A stretch of 64,000 nt of DNA from CAYTGM01 sp964437365 (GTDB lineage Bacteria; Sumerlaeota; Sumerlaeia; SLMS01), in the NCBI GenBank assembly GCA_964437365.1, contig CAYTGM010000017.1, forward strand, positions 44,872-108,871. Direction: 5' to 3'. The notes under the pieces are model-generated. The model worked only from the letters and a program-made list of their open reading frames with translations. It had not been told where the DNA came from and ran no database searches. The position numbers were made by a program, and so were the translations under genes. Shown here in pieces: positions 24,663-33,865 of the stretch; the first letter of the stretch is position 1; every line of letters starts with the position of its first letter.

Positions 24663-26429
24663 TCAGTTCACTTTAACGAATCTTACCGCATCAGCGATCA
24701 CGTAATCACCAGAGCTTGTCCAGCATGAGAGAAGGACTCGATCTGCCGATCCAGAGTTGAAGGAATAGGTGCCAAGAGACATCCAGACTCCGTTATTCTG
24801 CTGCTGATTAGCATTGATCGTTGTGGAACCGCCATTGTGGATCACGATGTAAGGAGCACTCGTTGCTCTGTTGCCGCCTGTTGTCCAGCGTGCGAACACT
24901 TCGTAGTTGCCACTTTCTGGAAGTGTAACATTCCAGGTAGCGGCGTCACTTGTCGATGCCGTTGCACGGGCGTGATAGTTAGATCCAAGGTATCCGCTTA
25001 CGGAACTGCTTGGGAACCAGTTTGAAGATGGGGCAGTGAAACCTGAATCTGTGTTGTCAACGATCACCTCAGTTGCCAGAGACTCAGTCAGTACAAACTG
25101 AACGGCATCGGCAGAAACAACCGCACCAGGGTCGCCACCGTTAAAAGAATCCACAGAATCCAGAGTCACACTTCCACCTGAACCAGAATTGAAAGTCCAG
25201 TTGCCAAGCTTGACCCAGTTGCTGCCGTTCGCCTGCTGATTGATGCCGTTGATAATACCGTCTCCATTGTCGTTGCCATAGAGAAGTGTTGAGCCATTGG
25301 CATGATTAACGGTGTATGATGCCGCTGGAGAGCGATTGCTTCCTGAAACATACCAGACATAAACGTCGTAGTTTCCGGTCACACCAAGGTTAGGTGACCA
25401 TGTGGCTGTGTTCGCTCCGTTTACTGCAGACGCCCAGCGAGACTCTGTTCCGTAGAAGCCGGATGAGGCTGAGTTTGCCCAGCTGCCTGTTTCGCTATAG
25501 CCTGAGTCGCTGTTGTCAACGATGATACCGCCGAGATCCTGACCAGGGTTAGGAATATTTGACTGACCCATTACATTGACAATATTGTCCATGATCTGAC
25601 GGGTCTGGCTCTGAGATGAGGAAGGTACACTGTTACAATAGATAGAGAAGAAGTAACGCTCTCCGTCATTAGGGTTATCAATGTAGCCCGAAAGTGACAG
25701 TGTCTGACCATTCGTCAGAGTACCAGTTTTGGCGTGAACGCGGCCAGAACCAACTGTTCCGCAAAAGCGAGAACCCAGTGTTCCAGAGAAACATCCAATA
25801 GCCAGGTGAGAACCCCATTGGCCATATGTGTAATTGTCCATCATGTAGCGGGTAAGGATGAGTGTCTGACGTGATGTGAATCTGTTGCTGTAGCTCAAAC
25901 CTGAACCGTCGAACATTTGAGCGCCTGTCATATCGATACCGATGGAAGAGCACCAGTTAAGAATCGCTGATCCACCACCGACATTGCTATACAAGCTGTC
26001 AGCAAGTGAGTTATTACTGAAGGTCAAGATGCTGTGGACGGGTGAAGATGTCGAGCTGGAACCGAGTTGATACCCATTCCAGACATAACTTGTTCCGCGG
26101 ATTCCGAAAGCCGCAGCCGTTGTGAAGATCTTTGTGTTTGAGGCAGGTCGACGCGGAGTGTCGGCATTCAGACTGTAATAGGTCTGTGTTCCCCACTCGT
26201 TCTCGATTAGAATCGACCAGGCGATGTTACTGTTCGAATTGTTCACCTGGCTGTTAATTTGGCTCTGAATCTGTGAGAGCGTGACCGCACTGACAGATTG
26301 TGACTGAAGTAGTAATGCGATGGTCGCGACAAGCATCAGCAAGATGGTGCTGGCCGAACGCTTTCCTGTAAAGTCTCCTGACCCTCTCCTCTTCGCAATG
26401 CACCCAAAGTCCTGTGGGTCCTGAGACAT
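24663..26429 (-). CDS. PBP4-type DD-carboxypeptidase fused to two golvesin-like domains
   Basis: A 588-residue exported protein. After a long N-terminus and a signal segment (about 26-48) comes a peptidase S13 (DacB/PBP4) domain: SxxK in PASNTK (Ser97, Lys100), DGSGLSYSNRFT near 175-184, and HAKTGTL (Lys234). The spacing between the first two motifs is shorter than in classical PBP4, so the large inserted domain is missing. Two beta-rich repeats follow (about 300-445 and 455-588), each starting IIVDNSDSGYSETG or VIVDNTDSGFTAPS and ending in DAVQFV/DAVRFV, as in golvesin/xanthan-lyase-type carbohydrate-binding domains. AAAGGAGG precedes the ATG. Likely acts on peptidoglycan while bound to a glycan. 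Confidence 0.82.
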   Translation of the reverse strand: MSQDPQDFGCIAKRRGSGDFTGKRSASTILLMLVATIALLLQSQSVSAVTLSQIQSQINSQVNNSNSNIAWSILIENEWGTQTYYSLNADTPRRPASNTKIFTTAAAFGIRGTSYVWNGYQLGSSSTSSPVHSILTFSNNSLADSLYSNVGGGSAILNWCSSIGIDMTGAQMFDGSGLSYSNRFTSRQTLILTRYMMDNYTYGQWGSHLAIGCFSGTLGSRFCGTVGSGRVHAKTGTLTNGQTLSLSGYIDNPNDGERYFFSIYCNSVPSSSQSQTRQIMDNIVNVMGQSNIPNPGQDLGGIIVDNSDSGYSETGSWANSASSGFYGTESRWASAVNGANTATWSPNLGVTGNYDVYVWYVSGSNRSPAASYTVNHANGSTLLYGNDNGDGIINGINQQANGSNWVKLGNWTFNSGSGGSVTLDSVDSFNGGDPGAVVSADAVQFVLTESLATEVIVDNTDSGFTAPSSNWFPSSSVSGYLGSNYHARATASTSDAATWNVTLPESGNYEVFARWTTGGNRATSAPYIVIHNGGSTTINANQQQNNGVWMSLGTYSFNSGSADRVLLSCWTSSGDYVIADAVRFVKVN

Positions 26430-27332
26430 GGTGAAACCTCCTTTGATTTATTATCGGTTTCAAGAATTACAAACTCATCAAGTATATAAACATAAGCGCA
26501 AACAGTACATGAGTTTGGTCCTGCGAAGGGACCTTACTTGGCAAAATAATGTCCACAAATGAGACAGTTTTCTAGATTACTGAAAGAATTAAGTTTAGCC
26601 CTCCTTTCTGGCACTGGTAGGAGCTTGTATCAAGGTACAACCAATTTTGTTCACCATCGGGCAGAGAGGGGGGTTACTCCTGATTTCTGCACTCTGCATC
26701 GGTCCTACAATATTTCATGAAATACAAAGAGTGTTGTAGTGACAGGGAGTCGCAGCTAGGTAAATACCCGATGATATACAAGAATTTAGGAGGATTCCAA
26801 TCCGAGTCATCCCTGATGAAACTCACCACCCAAGGATCGACACCTTCACCCGATGACGGACGTCTGTCCGACGTCTTATCTACGTCTTACCCATGACTTG
26901 AGACGTCCGTCAGATGTCGGACAGACGTCGACAAGTGGTCGGTGGTTCCGGGAGGACGGAATAAAAGGATTCTGGAGAGGGACGGTTTTTCTGGGAGGGC
27001 CGAGAGATGCTCGGATGGACCATGAAATCTGGCGTTTCTTGCAAGGAGGAAATCCTGATCGGGTAAGGTTGATCCAGCAGCCGCTCCCATCAAGTGTTGG
27101 CACACATAGGAGGTCTTTCATCGGACTCCACCAGGTATTCAATGAAAGTGAGGGGGGGCGGTTTGAGAGATCTCTTCGTGCGGGCCGAAGGACATCGTTG
27201 ATCACCGATCATGACAGCGAAATCTTTGGCCCTTTTCCCTATTTCCATTGCCCGGTGTGGCGCTATTCGGCTCAAGGTCACGCACGTTGCGAATTGTGAA
27301 TCACCAGAAAATACCTTCGAGGCTTTGATTCT
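26430..27332. other. 900-bp gap with paired hairpins, no convincing gene
   Basis: The region between the minus-strand DD-carboxypeptidase and the plus-strand antiporter. Open frames exist on both strands (26853-27299 plus, 26876-27205 minus), but neither has a recognisable domain, a signal peptide or a good RBS. Both begin in the inverted-repeat block at 26854-26929. A small hairpin GGTCC...GGACC lies near 26518-26534. A small unknown RNA or gene remains possible. Confidence 0.4.
26854..26929. repeat. Nested inverted repeats with GACGTC cores
   Basis: Two perfect inverted repeats interlock. TGACGGACGTCT (26854-26865) pairs with AGACGTCCGTCA (26901-26912). GACGTCTGTCCGAC (26859-26872) pairs with GTCGGACAGACGTC (26916-26929). 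Because the left arms overlap, the two stems exclude one another. The block could be a repetitive extragenic palindrome or a switchable RNA structure. Confidence 0.75.
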
Positions 27333-28259
27333 TTGCTCCTATCACTTGTTTTAATCATCATTGGCGCCATTCTTCTGGCTTTTATGTCGGACTATCTTGT
27401 TCAGGGGTCTTCCGCTCTGGCTGCACACTTTGGAGTCTCTTCCCTGGTGATTGGACTGACTGTTGTCGCTTTCGGAACGTCCGCCCCCGAGCTGGCGACC
27501 TCACTTCAGGCGCCTGCAAACGTGGCTGTCGGAAACGCTCTCGGCAGCAATTTGATGAACATGGGGATTATCCTCGCGATTACAGCGATAATCTTTCCTC
27601 TAACCTCGCGATCAAGAAGCCTTCAAAAGGATTTGATCGTGATGGTCCTGGCGGGACCCTTTATTCTGTGGTTTGCCTGGGATAGAGAAATTAATTCCCT
27701 GGAAGGAGCCATTCTCTTTCTTGCGCTTGTTGCCTATCTGCTTTCTGCACTGACACGGAAAGAGAAGGGCCCCGAGATTGTCGAACTTGAGGAAGAAGAT
27801 CCACACGAGGATATGCCACTTGGAAGAGCATCGCTCCTGACAGTCGCTGGGCTTGTTGGTCTGGTCATTGGAGGTAAAGTTCTTGTCGTTGGCGCGATCG
27901 ACTTCGCAGAGTTTCTTGGTCTGTCGGAGCGTATCATTGCATTGACAGTTGTGGCCGGTGGGACATCGTTACCGGAACTTGCTGCGTGTATACAGGCAGG
28001 GCGTCGTGGAAAACATGATATCGCCCTGGGTAATGTCGTCGGTAGCAATATTTTCAACCTGTTTGGCGTACTCGGGCTTTGCGGTTTCTTTACCTCGATC
28101 ACAAATCTGGAAGATGACACGATGTTTGACGCTTTATGCGTTCTGCTTCTTCAGATCGTCACGGCTGCTTTGATTTGGACGGGATGCAGGATTAACAGAG
28201 TTGAAGGAACCATCATTCTGTTCGCCTATTTCGGATATCTCGCCTATCTATTTCTTTGA
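27333..28259 (+). CDS. CaCA family Ca2+/cation antiporter (YrbG-like)
   Basis: A 308-residue membrane protein of the CaCA superfamily with about ten transmembrane helices and the two alpha-repeats: GLTVVAFGTSAPELATSL near residue 40 and ALTVVAGGTSLPELAACI near residue 205, both with the acidic ion-binding residue. A central acidic loop (EIVELEEEDPHED) could be regulatory. It exports Ca2+ in exchange for Na+ or H+. The start is a TTG with CGAGG about 10 nt upstream; the frame has no ATG before the first helix. Confidence 0.9.
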   Translation: MLLSLVLIIIGAILLAFMSDYLVQGSSALAAHFGVSSLVIGLTVVAFGTSAPELATSLQAPANVAVGNALGSNLMNMGIILAITAIIFPLTSRSRSLQKDLIVMVLAGPFILWFAWDREINSLEGAILFLALVAYLLSALTRKEKGPEIVELEEEDPHEDMPLGRASLLTVAGLVGLVIGGKVLVVGAIDFAEFLGLSERIIALTVVAGGTSLPELAACIQAGRRGKHDIALGNVVGSNIFNLFGVLGLCGFFTSITNLEDDTMFDALCVLLLQIVTAALIWTGCRINRVEGTIILFAYFGYLAYLFL

Positions 28260-28302
28260 TTTATCTATTCGGAGCAAGGCAGTTGTCTCTTGCGCGTACT
28301 GA

Positions 28303-29478
28303 TTACAGAGTATCGTTCTCTGCCTCCAGAAGATGAACGACATGGCGAACGATGTAGTCACTAATCAACCAGCCAACAGGCGTAAGTGATATCTTCTCTT
28401 CTGTCTTGATATACCAGTCGTCTTTCACATCTTCACCCAACGAGTCTATATACGTCTCCAGAGCTTGATAAAGGCGAGGGCTATCGTTTCTGCTGATGCC
28501 CTCAGATCTTCTGATCAATGTAAACAGCTTTTCTCCTTCGCTGGTTTCTTCACTGATCGTTGAATTTTGAGTCCACGGAAGATTGGATGCATTTACGCAT
28601 GACTTCCATCTATCAATATCTTCTGGAGCTGCCCACCTCTGGTTTTGAATGTTGCTGTGAGCTCCCGGGCCAAGCCCAAGGACATCCTTTCGTTGCCAGT
28701 ATCGTTGATTGTGCCTTGAGCGAAAGCCTGGTTTGGCAAAGTTACTGATCTCGTAGTGCTCATAACCCTTCTCGCGAAGGAAGCGACTGCCAAAGAGATA
28801 CATTTCCGCCTGGAGGTCGTCGTCCAGCTCGCTCAAATTGCCCTTCCGAAGCTGATCGAAGTAGGGTGTTTCTTCGTGATAGGTAAGTCCATAGAAGCTG
28901 ATGTGGTCAGGCGCGAGGGTGACGGCTTGTTCGAGGTTTCTCTCCCAGGTTTTCATCGTCTGGTCTGGCAACGCAAACATCAGATCCAACGAAATGTTTT
29001 CAAAGCCTGCGTCGCGAGCCCGTTGGTAGCAGTCGGCAACGAGGGAAGATTCATGAAGCCTTTCAAGTTTGTCCAATTCTTTCTGTTCAAAAGACTGAAC
29101 GCCTATACTCAAACGGTCTATACCGGCATTCTTCCATTGAACACACCGGCCACTTGTCAAGTTTTCAGGGTTTGCTTCAAGTGTGATCTCGAGAGTACTG
29201 GAGGTACTCATCTTATTCTGTATATCATGAATGAGGGAAGCCACACCTTTCGGATTGAGCGTGCTTGGTGTTCCCCCGCCAAAATAGATGGTAGATAAAG
29301 TTCGAGAGGAGAGTTCGCGTTCTCGTTCGAGATGGTTTGTGAGTTCGCGGGCCACCAGGTTGGGGAATTCAAGTCTTTCCGACGCAGGTCTGTCACGGAG
29401 GGCAATTTTAAAGAAATCGCAATAAGGACACAGGTGTTTGCAGAAAGGAACGTGGATATAAATACCGAGATCGTTCAC
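28303..29478 (-). CDS. hemW: Radical SAM heme chaperone HemW
   Basis: A 391-residue HemW (coproporphyrinogen-III-oxidase-like). The N-terminus has IYIHVPFCKHLCPYCDF with Cys13, Cys17 and Cys20 for the 4Fe-4S cluster, then YFGGGTPSTL and the SIGVQSF motif. Unlike HemN it lacks the extra N-terminal extension; family members bind heme and hand it to respiratory enzymes. The start is GTG with SD TGAGGAAA lying in the last codons of the upstream membrane glycosyltransferase, whose stop is 3 nt away, so the two are coupled. Confidence 0.9.
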   Translation of the reverse strand: MNDLGIYIHVPFCKHLCPYCDFFKIALRDRPASERLEFPNLVARELTNHLERERELSSRTLSTIYFGGGTPSTLNPKGVASLIHDIQNKMSTSSTLEITLEANPENLTSGRCVQWKNAGIDRLSIGVQSFEQKELDKLERLHESSLVADCYQRARDAGFENISLDLMFALPDQTMKTWERNLEQAVTLAPDHISFYGLTYHEETPYFDQLRKGNLSELDDDLQAEMYLFGSRFLREKGYEHYEISNFAKPGFRSRHNQRYWQRKDVLGLGPGAHSNIQNQRWAAPEDIDRWKSCVNASNLPWTQNSTISEETSEGEKLFTLIRRSEGISRNDSPRLYQALETYIDSLGEDVKDDWYIKTEEKISLTPVGWLISDYIVRHVVHLLEAENDTL

Positions 29479-29481
29479 ACT

Positions 29482-32298
29482 TTATTTCCTCAGCTTATTC
29501 TCGATATTGCCTCTTCCAGTTTCCTCGTCCAGTTGTTCCTGCGCTTCCAGCTCCTGCTGGTTGATTTCAGCAGAGGCAGGATCAAGGCGGTGTATATCAC
29601 GATTTAAACGAGAGATCATATTCTCAATATGCCGTGGTTTGTCAGGAGATTTTTCAAGCATTTGCTCGAAAGAGTCTCTTGCCGTGATCAGATACTCAGT
29701 TCTTTTCTCTTTACTGAGCTCTGGTGATCTGGCGACCCGCTCGAACATCGCTCCCAGATCAGAATATGGGCGGGGAGAAGACGGTTGTCTTTCAGCAGCG
29801 GTTCTAAGTGCTTCTTCCGCGGATTCAATGTCACCCGATTGTTCGAAGAGCCATGCAAGCTGGTAGTAGACACCATTGTCATTATCCTGGACCAGCTCGA
29901 CGGCCTGTTTCATAACTGATAAAGCTTTGTCATAGTCTTTTTTCTGTTCATATATACCTGAGAGAGTCCAGTAATGAGTAATGTTAGTTGGGTTTCGTTC
30001 GATGGTCTGCTGGGCAATCTTCAAGGCAAGGTCAAGATCCCCTTTGAGTCGCGCGCTTGAAGCGAGCCGGATTATTCGTGAGTTAGTGGGCCAGCGTTCG
30101 ATACCTTGAAGGAGCTTTTCTTTGATCGTCGTCTCCAGCCTGGCATCATCGATTTCATTCTCATGCCAGGTATCGTAGAGCAATTCGATAAGGGAAGGCA
30201 TTCGAGGGTTTCGTTCAATGGCTCTAAGTATTCTTTCCAGTTTCGTTTCTGGTGGAATAGCCCGCTGAATATCCTTTCGGCGGTAGATGTGGTTATAGAC
30301 ATTTCCAACTTTTGGTATCTGATGGTCGTCTACGTAGTTCTCCATCTCGTCGTGATAGTAGACTTCCCTGGATATTTCGGGATAAGGGTAGCCTTTTGAT
30401 TTCGGGTTGTTCGTCTGGTGGTTGAGAAAGATCAGGAGATATTCCGGTGAGCGGTGCTCCATGATATATTCAGCGTTACGCTCAAGAAAGTTCTCGAAGT
30501 TCTGTTTGCGCGCTTTTTCCCTGAGTCGTTGCAGGTCGGTATTTGTCAGAAGCAAGTCTGACTGGACTGAGTCTGTGCGCTGCTCGATGATGCCGACATT
30601 TTTTGAACGTTCCTCTTCAACAAGATCCTGGTAGATATCGTCTATATCGGGGAGCCTGCCTCTTCGTGACGGAGCGTGCGCCAGGAACGGGTCCGTTAAG
30701 CCGTCGACATCATAAAGATTAAGATGTTCAGCAAACCAGAGAGGCTGACCGATATCACTCATGAAGATCCATGCGTCGTCTTGAGTCTCAAGCAGGAGAT
30801 AATCAGACACAGGCCCCAGGGGAGGGACGAATCCTTTCTGGTAATTCTCCTTAATATTTTCAGGTAAATACCAGAAAGCTTCTCTTTCTCCCCAGTATTC
30901 CTGATTCTTGCCGTAGATAGAAACCGAGTTGATGGTCAGCTGCTCGCGGGCCGTGCCTGTAAGAAGAAAGAGGGCGACTGTACTGCTCGATAAGAGGGTT
31001 GTGAACCGCGCAGCAAAGGGAAGCTTCAGGAGGATTGTATACTCATAGGCAAATCCGAAGCCTTGAGCACCCGCAACCCCCAGAAAGGGGAGAACGACCA
31101 TAAAGAATCGAAAAGAAGGCATCCAGTCTCCGTTCACATGATAGACATAGTAAGCATGGAACAGAAGTGGGATGAAAATCATGCAGGCGATCTTAGAACC
31201 GTAATTGTCGTCCTCGGCCTGATCGCTCAAGGGTCTGAGTCTTGGCAGCAGGGTACCCAGGATGCATAATAGGAGTGAGATTGCCCAGAAGTTCATCCAG
31301 ATTAGAGAGTTGCTTTCAAGAAGGAACAAACGACCTGTTGTTTGTTCTGCCTTTGCGGCGGTGGCGAGGCCATGTGAGGAAGGGTCTTTGGGTATCCTGA
31401 CAGAGCGTTTTTCAAAATTCGCCTGGTCGGTATAGAAAATTCTGAGCTGCTCTTTTCCTCGGTTGTGTCCCTCATTTAACACATGCCGTTGTTTAGCGTA
31501 GTAAGTATTTGGCAAGGGGTCGCCAAAGTAGGTGTATTTCCAACCCCAGAAAAGGAAGAGCGGAAGGAAAAAGAGCACGCACCATTTCATGAGCCACGAG
31601 AGATGGATTCTCTTCTGAAAGAGCAGAGCGAACGCATAGATCCCCAGCGGTGCCATGAAGTAAAGAGAGTCTATACGCAGGGCCGCAGCAAGAACAGCAA
31701 CGATCGGACTGAGCAGAAGCGCTGAAGGGTTTCGCCGCTCATGTTCAAAACGATAGTAGCCAGCGGCAACCAGCGCTGTCTGGAGATTTGTTTCAAGACC
31801 CATCAGCGCCCAGTGGCCGAAGTATGAGTTGGTGGCAAGAAGGAATGGGGGAATAAAGTTAAATATATCGTTTCTTTGGCGAAGAGCTCTGGCAAACCCA
31901 TAGGAGAACCAGACTGCCAGTATCCCGGAAGCCAGGCCCATGATTTTCGAAATATACATCAGGTCGAAACTCAGCCAGTGTGGAATGACAAGAAGGAGAC
32001 ACCATAGAAAGTTTGACATGCCTTCCACTCTGGGTCCCGTGGGACTGAACCTCCAACCATGGCCCTGAACAAACATATCGACAAATCGAAAGGAAATGTA
32101 GGCATCATCAATTACGGCCTGCCAATAGATGGAGGCGTTGATGATGTAAATAACTGAGAACAGGGTGAGGAGAAGAAGAGAGCTCAGGCCGTAGGGAGTG
32201 ATCCAGAACAGCAAGGTTGAAATGAGAGAGATTTTCTCATCCTGAGGATTGTTTTGGCCTGCGAGTTTTCCTTCGGAAAGTTGTTTGGTGTGTTCCAT
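29482..32298 (-). CDS. Large membrane glycosyltransferase-like protein with C-terminal TPRs
   Basis: A 938-residue protein with about ten hydrophobic segments (about 30-470), then a soluble part. The first loop reads VIDDAYISFRFVDMFVQGHGW followed by RVEGMSNFLWCLLL, a signature of GT-C enzymes related to arabinofuranosyl/mannosyltransferases (AftB-like), where the DD pair is catalytic. Residues about 740-860 are TPR repeats (DLALKIAQQTIERNPTNITHYW, DYDKALSVMKQAVEL). It has the same design as 1019-2923. A role in surface glycan or glycoprotein synthesis is inferred. Confidence 0.65.
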   Translation of the reverse strand: MEHTKQLSEGKLAGQNNPQDEKISLISTLLFWITPYGLSSLLLLTLFSVIYIINASIYWQAVIDDAYISFRFVDMFVQGHGWRFSPTGPRVEGMSNFLWCLLLVIPHWLSFDLMYISKIMGLASGILAVWFSYGFARALRQRNDIFNFIPPFLLATNSYFGHWALMGLETNLQTALVAAGYYRFEHERRNPSALLLSPIVAVLAAALRIDSLYFMAPLGIYAFALLFQKRIHLSWLMKWCVLFFLPLFLFWGWKYTYFGDPLPNTYYAKQRHVLNEGHNRGKEQLRIFYTDQANFEKRSVRIPKDPSSHGLATAAKAEQTTGRLFLLESNSLIWMNFWAISLLLCILGTLLPRLRPLSDQAEDDNYGSKIACMIFIPLLFHAYYVYHVNGDWMPSFRFFMVVLPFLGVAGAQGFGFAYEYTILLKLPFAARFTTLLSSSTVALFLLTGTAREQLTINSVSIYGKNQEYWGEREAFWYLPENIKENYQKGFVPPLGPVSDYLLLETQDDAWIFMSDIGQPLWFAEHLNLYDVDGLTDPFLAHAPSRRGRLPDIDDIYQDLVEEERSKNVGIIEQRTDSVQSDLLLTNTDLQRLREKARKQNFENFLERNAEYIMEHRSPEYLLIFLNHQTNNPKSKGYPYPEISREVYYHDEMENYVDDHQIPKVGNVYNHIYRRKDIQRAIPPETKLERILRAIERNPRMPSLIELLYDTWHENEIDDARLETTIKEKLLQGIERWPTNSRIIRLASSARLKGDLDLALKIAQQTIERNPTNITHYWTLSGIYEQKKDYDKALSVMKQAVELVQDNDNGVYYQLAWLFEQSGDIESAEEALRTAAERQPSSPRPYSDLGAMFERVARSPELSKEKRTEYLITARDSFEQMLEKSPDKPRHIENMISRLNRDIHRLDPASAEINQQELEAQEQLDEETGRGNIENKLRK

Positions 32299-32656
32299 AT
32301 TTTATTGCAGGTCACTCCTGCTGCTGGGGTCCGGTTCTGGATGCTCTTTGGATTTCCTGTTTAAATGACCGGGCTGCGAAGTTCTTGGCTTGTATCCGCA
32401 TAGAAATTGTGAAATGAGATGAAGGCAAGAGAAGATGGAGTTCAAGGCGAGAACAGTTCTTTTGCTAAAGATGACATAAAAATTAAATTATGAAATCTAT
32501 TGCGCACCGGTTTTGCAATGAAATTGCCTGATCAAACTGTATGGGAACTTTTTAGATTAAGCCCGAACCCCAAACATTTTGAAGCAGCTGATAATCAAAC
32601 TCTCACAGGGGTTTGTGAAGGTACTTCATGAATCAAAATCAGAGAGGTGAAATGTG
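32299..32656. other. Divergent intergenic region, nothing recognised
   Basis: About 360 bases between the minus-strand membrane glycosyltransferase and the plus-strand exported protein. No ORF, terminator or clear promoter motif was found. An A+T-rich stretch around 32470-32500 could hold a promoter. Confidence 0.35.
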
Positions 32657-33841
32657 ATGAGGGAACAAAAAACAGTCATTTTCAGGCTACTGGGAATTTT
32701 AATGATCTTTGCTGCCTCTGCACAGGCACAGTACAAAGTTCACAGCTGGGAGAGCTTTGAAGAGGGGCAGGTTCCTAATGACCTCGTTCTTGGACATAAT
32801 TCGAATGAAGACTCCGTTAAACCCTTTTCTCTTTCACAAAGCATCATGGGGAGATCACTCAATGATGGTTATGCGCGACTTGAGTGTGGTAACTTTGGGC
32901 TCGCTTTTGAACCTTCTGAAGAGTATCGCCATCTGAGCATTTTCTCTGAGGTTTCGCTCAATAGAGACCGACTCGGAAGCAATGGGCAGGCACTCTATCA
33001 GATGGATGTTTATCTCCCTGAAGAAGGTCAGCCTATCCCAAATATTTCTCTCCTCGCTCAGGTGCTTGAAAACGAAGGTGCCTGGACTACACCATATACC
33101 TTTTATCGTTTTGGAATTCGGGAACCGGGTGATCGGATTTTCTTCTCTTTCGTTAATAACGAGCCGAACCCGGAGATCTTTTATGCTGCACCAATTTCAG
33201 AGATGAATCTCAAGAGACCGGGATGGCATCGTCTGCAGATTGTCTTTGTTGGTCAAAATCAAATCTACTGTGCTATTGATGGGAAAGAAACCAGCTTCTC
33301 TCCGATCACTGAGCCAACTCATACGCGGTTACATGCAGGCGCGATGGTCACAAGTAGTGATTTTACCAGTAAGGCGATCATTGACAACCTTTCAATTCAG
33401 TGGACACCAAATAGTTCCCCATTGCCTGAATCACCCTGGCTGAAAGCGGTGGAAGATCAGTCGGCACCGAACGCAAGCGCGTTAGAGTCAGGTTCAAATG
33501 TCATCTGGTTCAACGACCCCGATGAAGCGTGGCGCGTTGCCAGTTCTCAGAATCGTCCTGTCCTGACACTCTTCTACGCCCCTAATATTGGTCCCTATAA
33601 CTATCTGAAATCGATCGTTCCAAATACCCAAGAAGTGCATGATTTGTTAAATCAGTATATTCTTCTTAAGCTCGATGCCAACCAGCTCAAGGGTGGTACC
33701 ATCGCCGAGAATATGAATGTCGTTCGCCTCCCCACATTTCTCGTTATTAATTCTAATGGAAATGTGCAGGAATCTATACCTGTGATCAGAAATCAGACAA
33801 CTTGGAATGACTTAAAGGGACAACTGTTTCCTGGGCAATAG
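32657..33841 (+). CDS. Exported protein with C-terminal thioredoxin fold lacking CxxC
   Basis: A 394-residue protein starting at the ATG after GAGAGGTG, with a signal peptide (MREQKTVIFRLLGILMIFAASAQA). Residues about 30-255 look like a concanavalin/LamG-type beta sandwich (GWHRLQIVFVGQNQIYCAIDGKE). The C-terminal 120 residues follow a thioredoxin pattern (RPVLTLFYAPNIGPYNYLKSIV..., VVRLPTFLVINSNGNV with the cis-Pro), but the redox CxxC is replaced by NIGPYN. It is thus a non-redox thioredoxin-fold protein. A TAG stop follows, and the next gene continues in the same frame. Confidence 0.6.
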   Translation: MREQKTVIFRLLGILMIFAASAQAQYKVHSWESFEEGQVPNDLVLGHNSNEDSVKPFSLSQSIMGRSLNDGYARLECGNFGLAFEPSEEYRHLSIFSEVSLNRDRLGSNGQALYQMDVYLPEEGQPIPNISLLAQVLENEGAWTTPYTFYRFGIREPGDRIFFSFVNNEPNPEIFYAAPISEMNLKRPGWHRLQIVFVGQNQIYCAIDGKETSFSPITEPTHTRLHAGAMVTSSDFTSKAIIDNLSIQWTPNSSPLPESPWLKAVEDQSAPNASALESGSNVIWFNDPDEAWRVASSQNRPVLTLFYAPNIGPYNYLKSIVPNTQEVHDLLNQYILLKLDANQLKGGTIAENMNVVRLPTFLVINSNGNVQESIPVIRNQTTWNDLKGQLFPGQ

Positions 33842-33850
33842 ACTCCAGCT

Positions 33851-33865
33851 GGAGAGATTCAGATT
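33851..33865 (+). promoter_or_regulatory. RBS and ATT start codon of the sugar isomerase gene
   Basis: GGAGAG (33851-33856), six bases, then ATT (33863-33865) read as AUU. There is no ATG, GTG or TTG between the upstream TAG (33839-33841) and residue 47 of the reading frame. AUU is the known start of infC in E. coli, and otherwise rare. Confidence 0.55.

Noticed and set aside
26853..27299. Plus-strand ORF of 148 codons in the gap
   Set aside because: No RBS, no recognisable domain, starts inside the palindromic block, and an equally long ORF lies on the opposite strand. I keep it only as a note.
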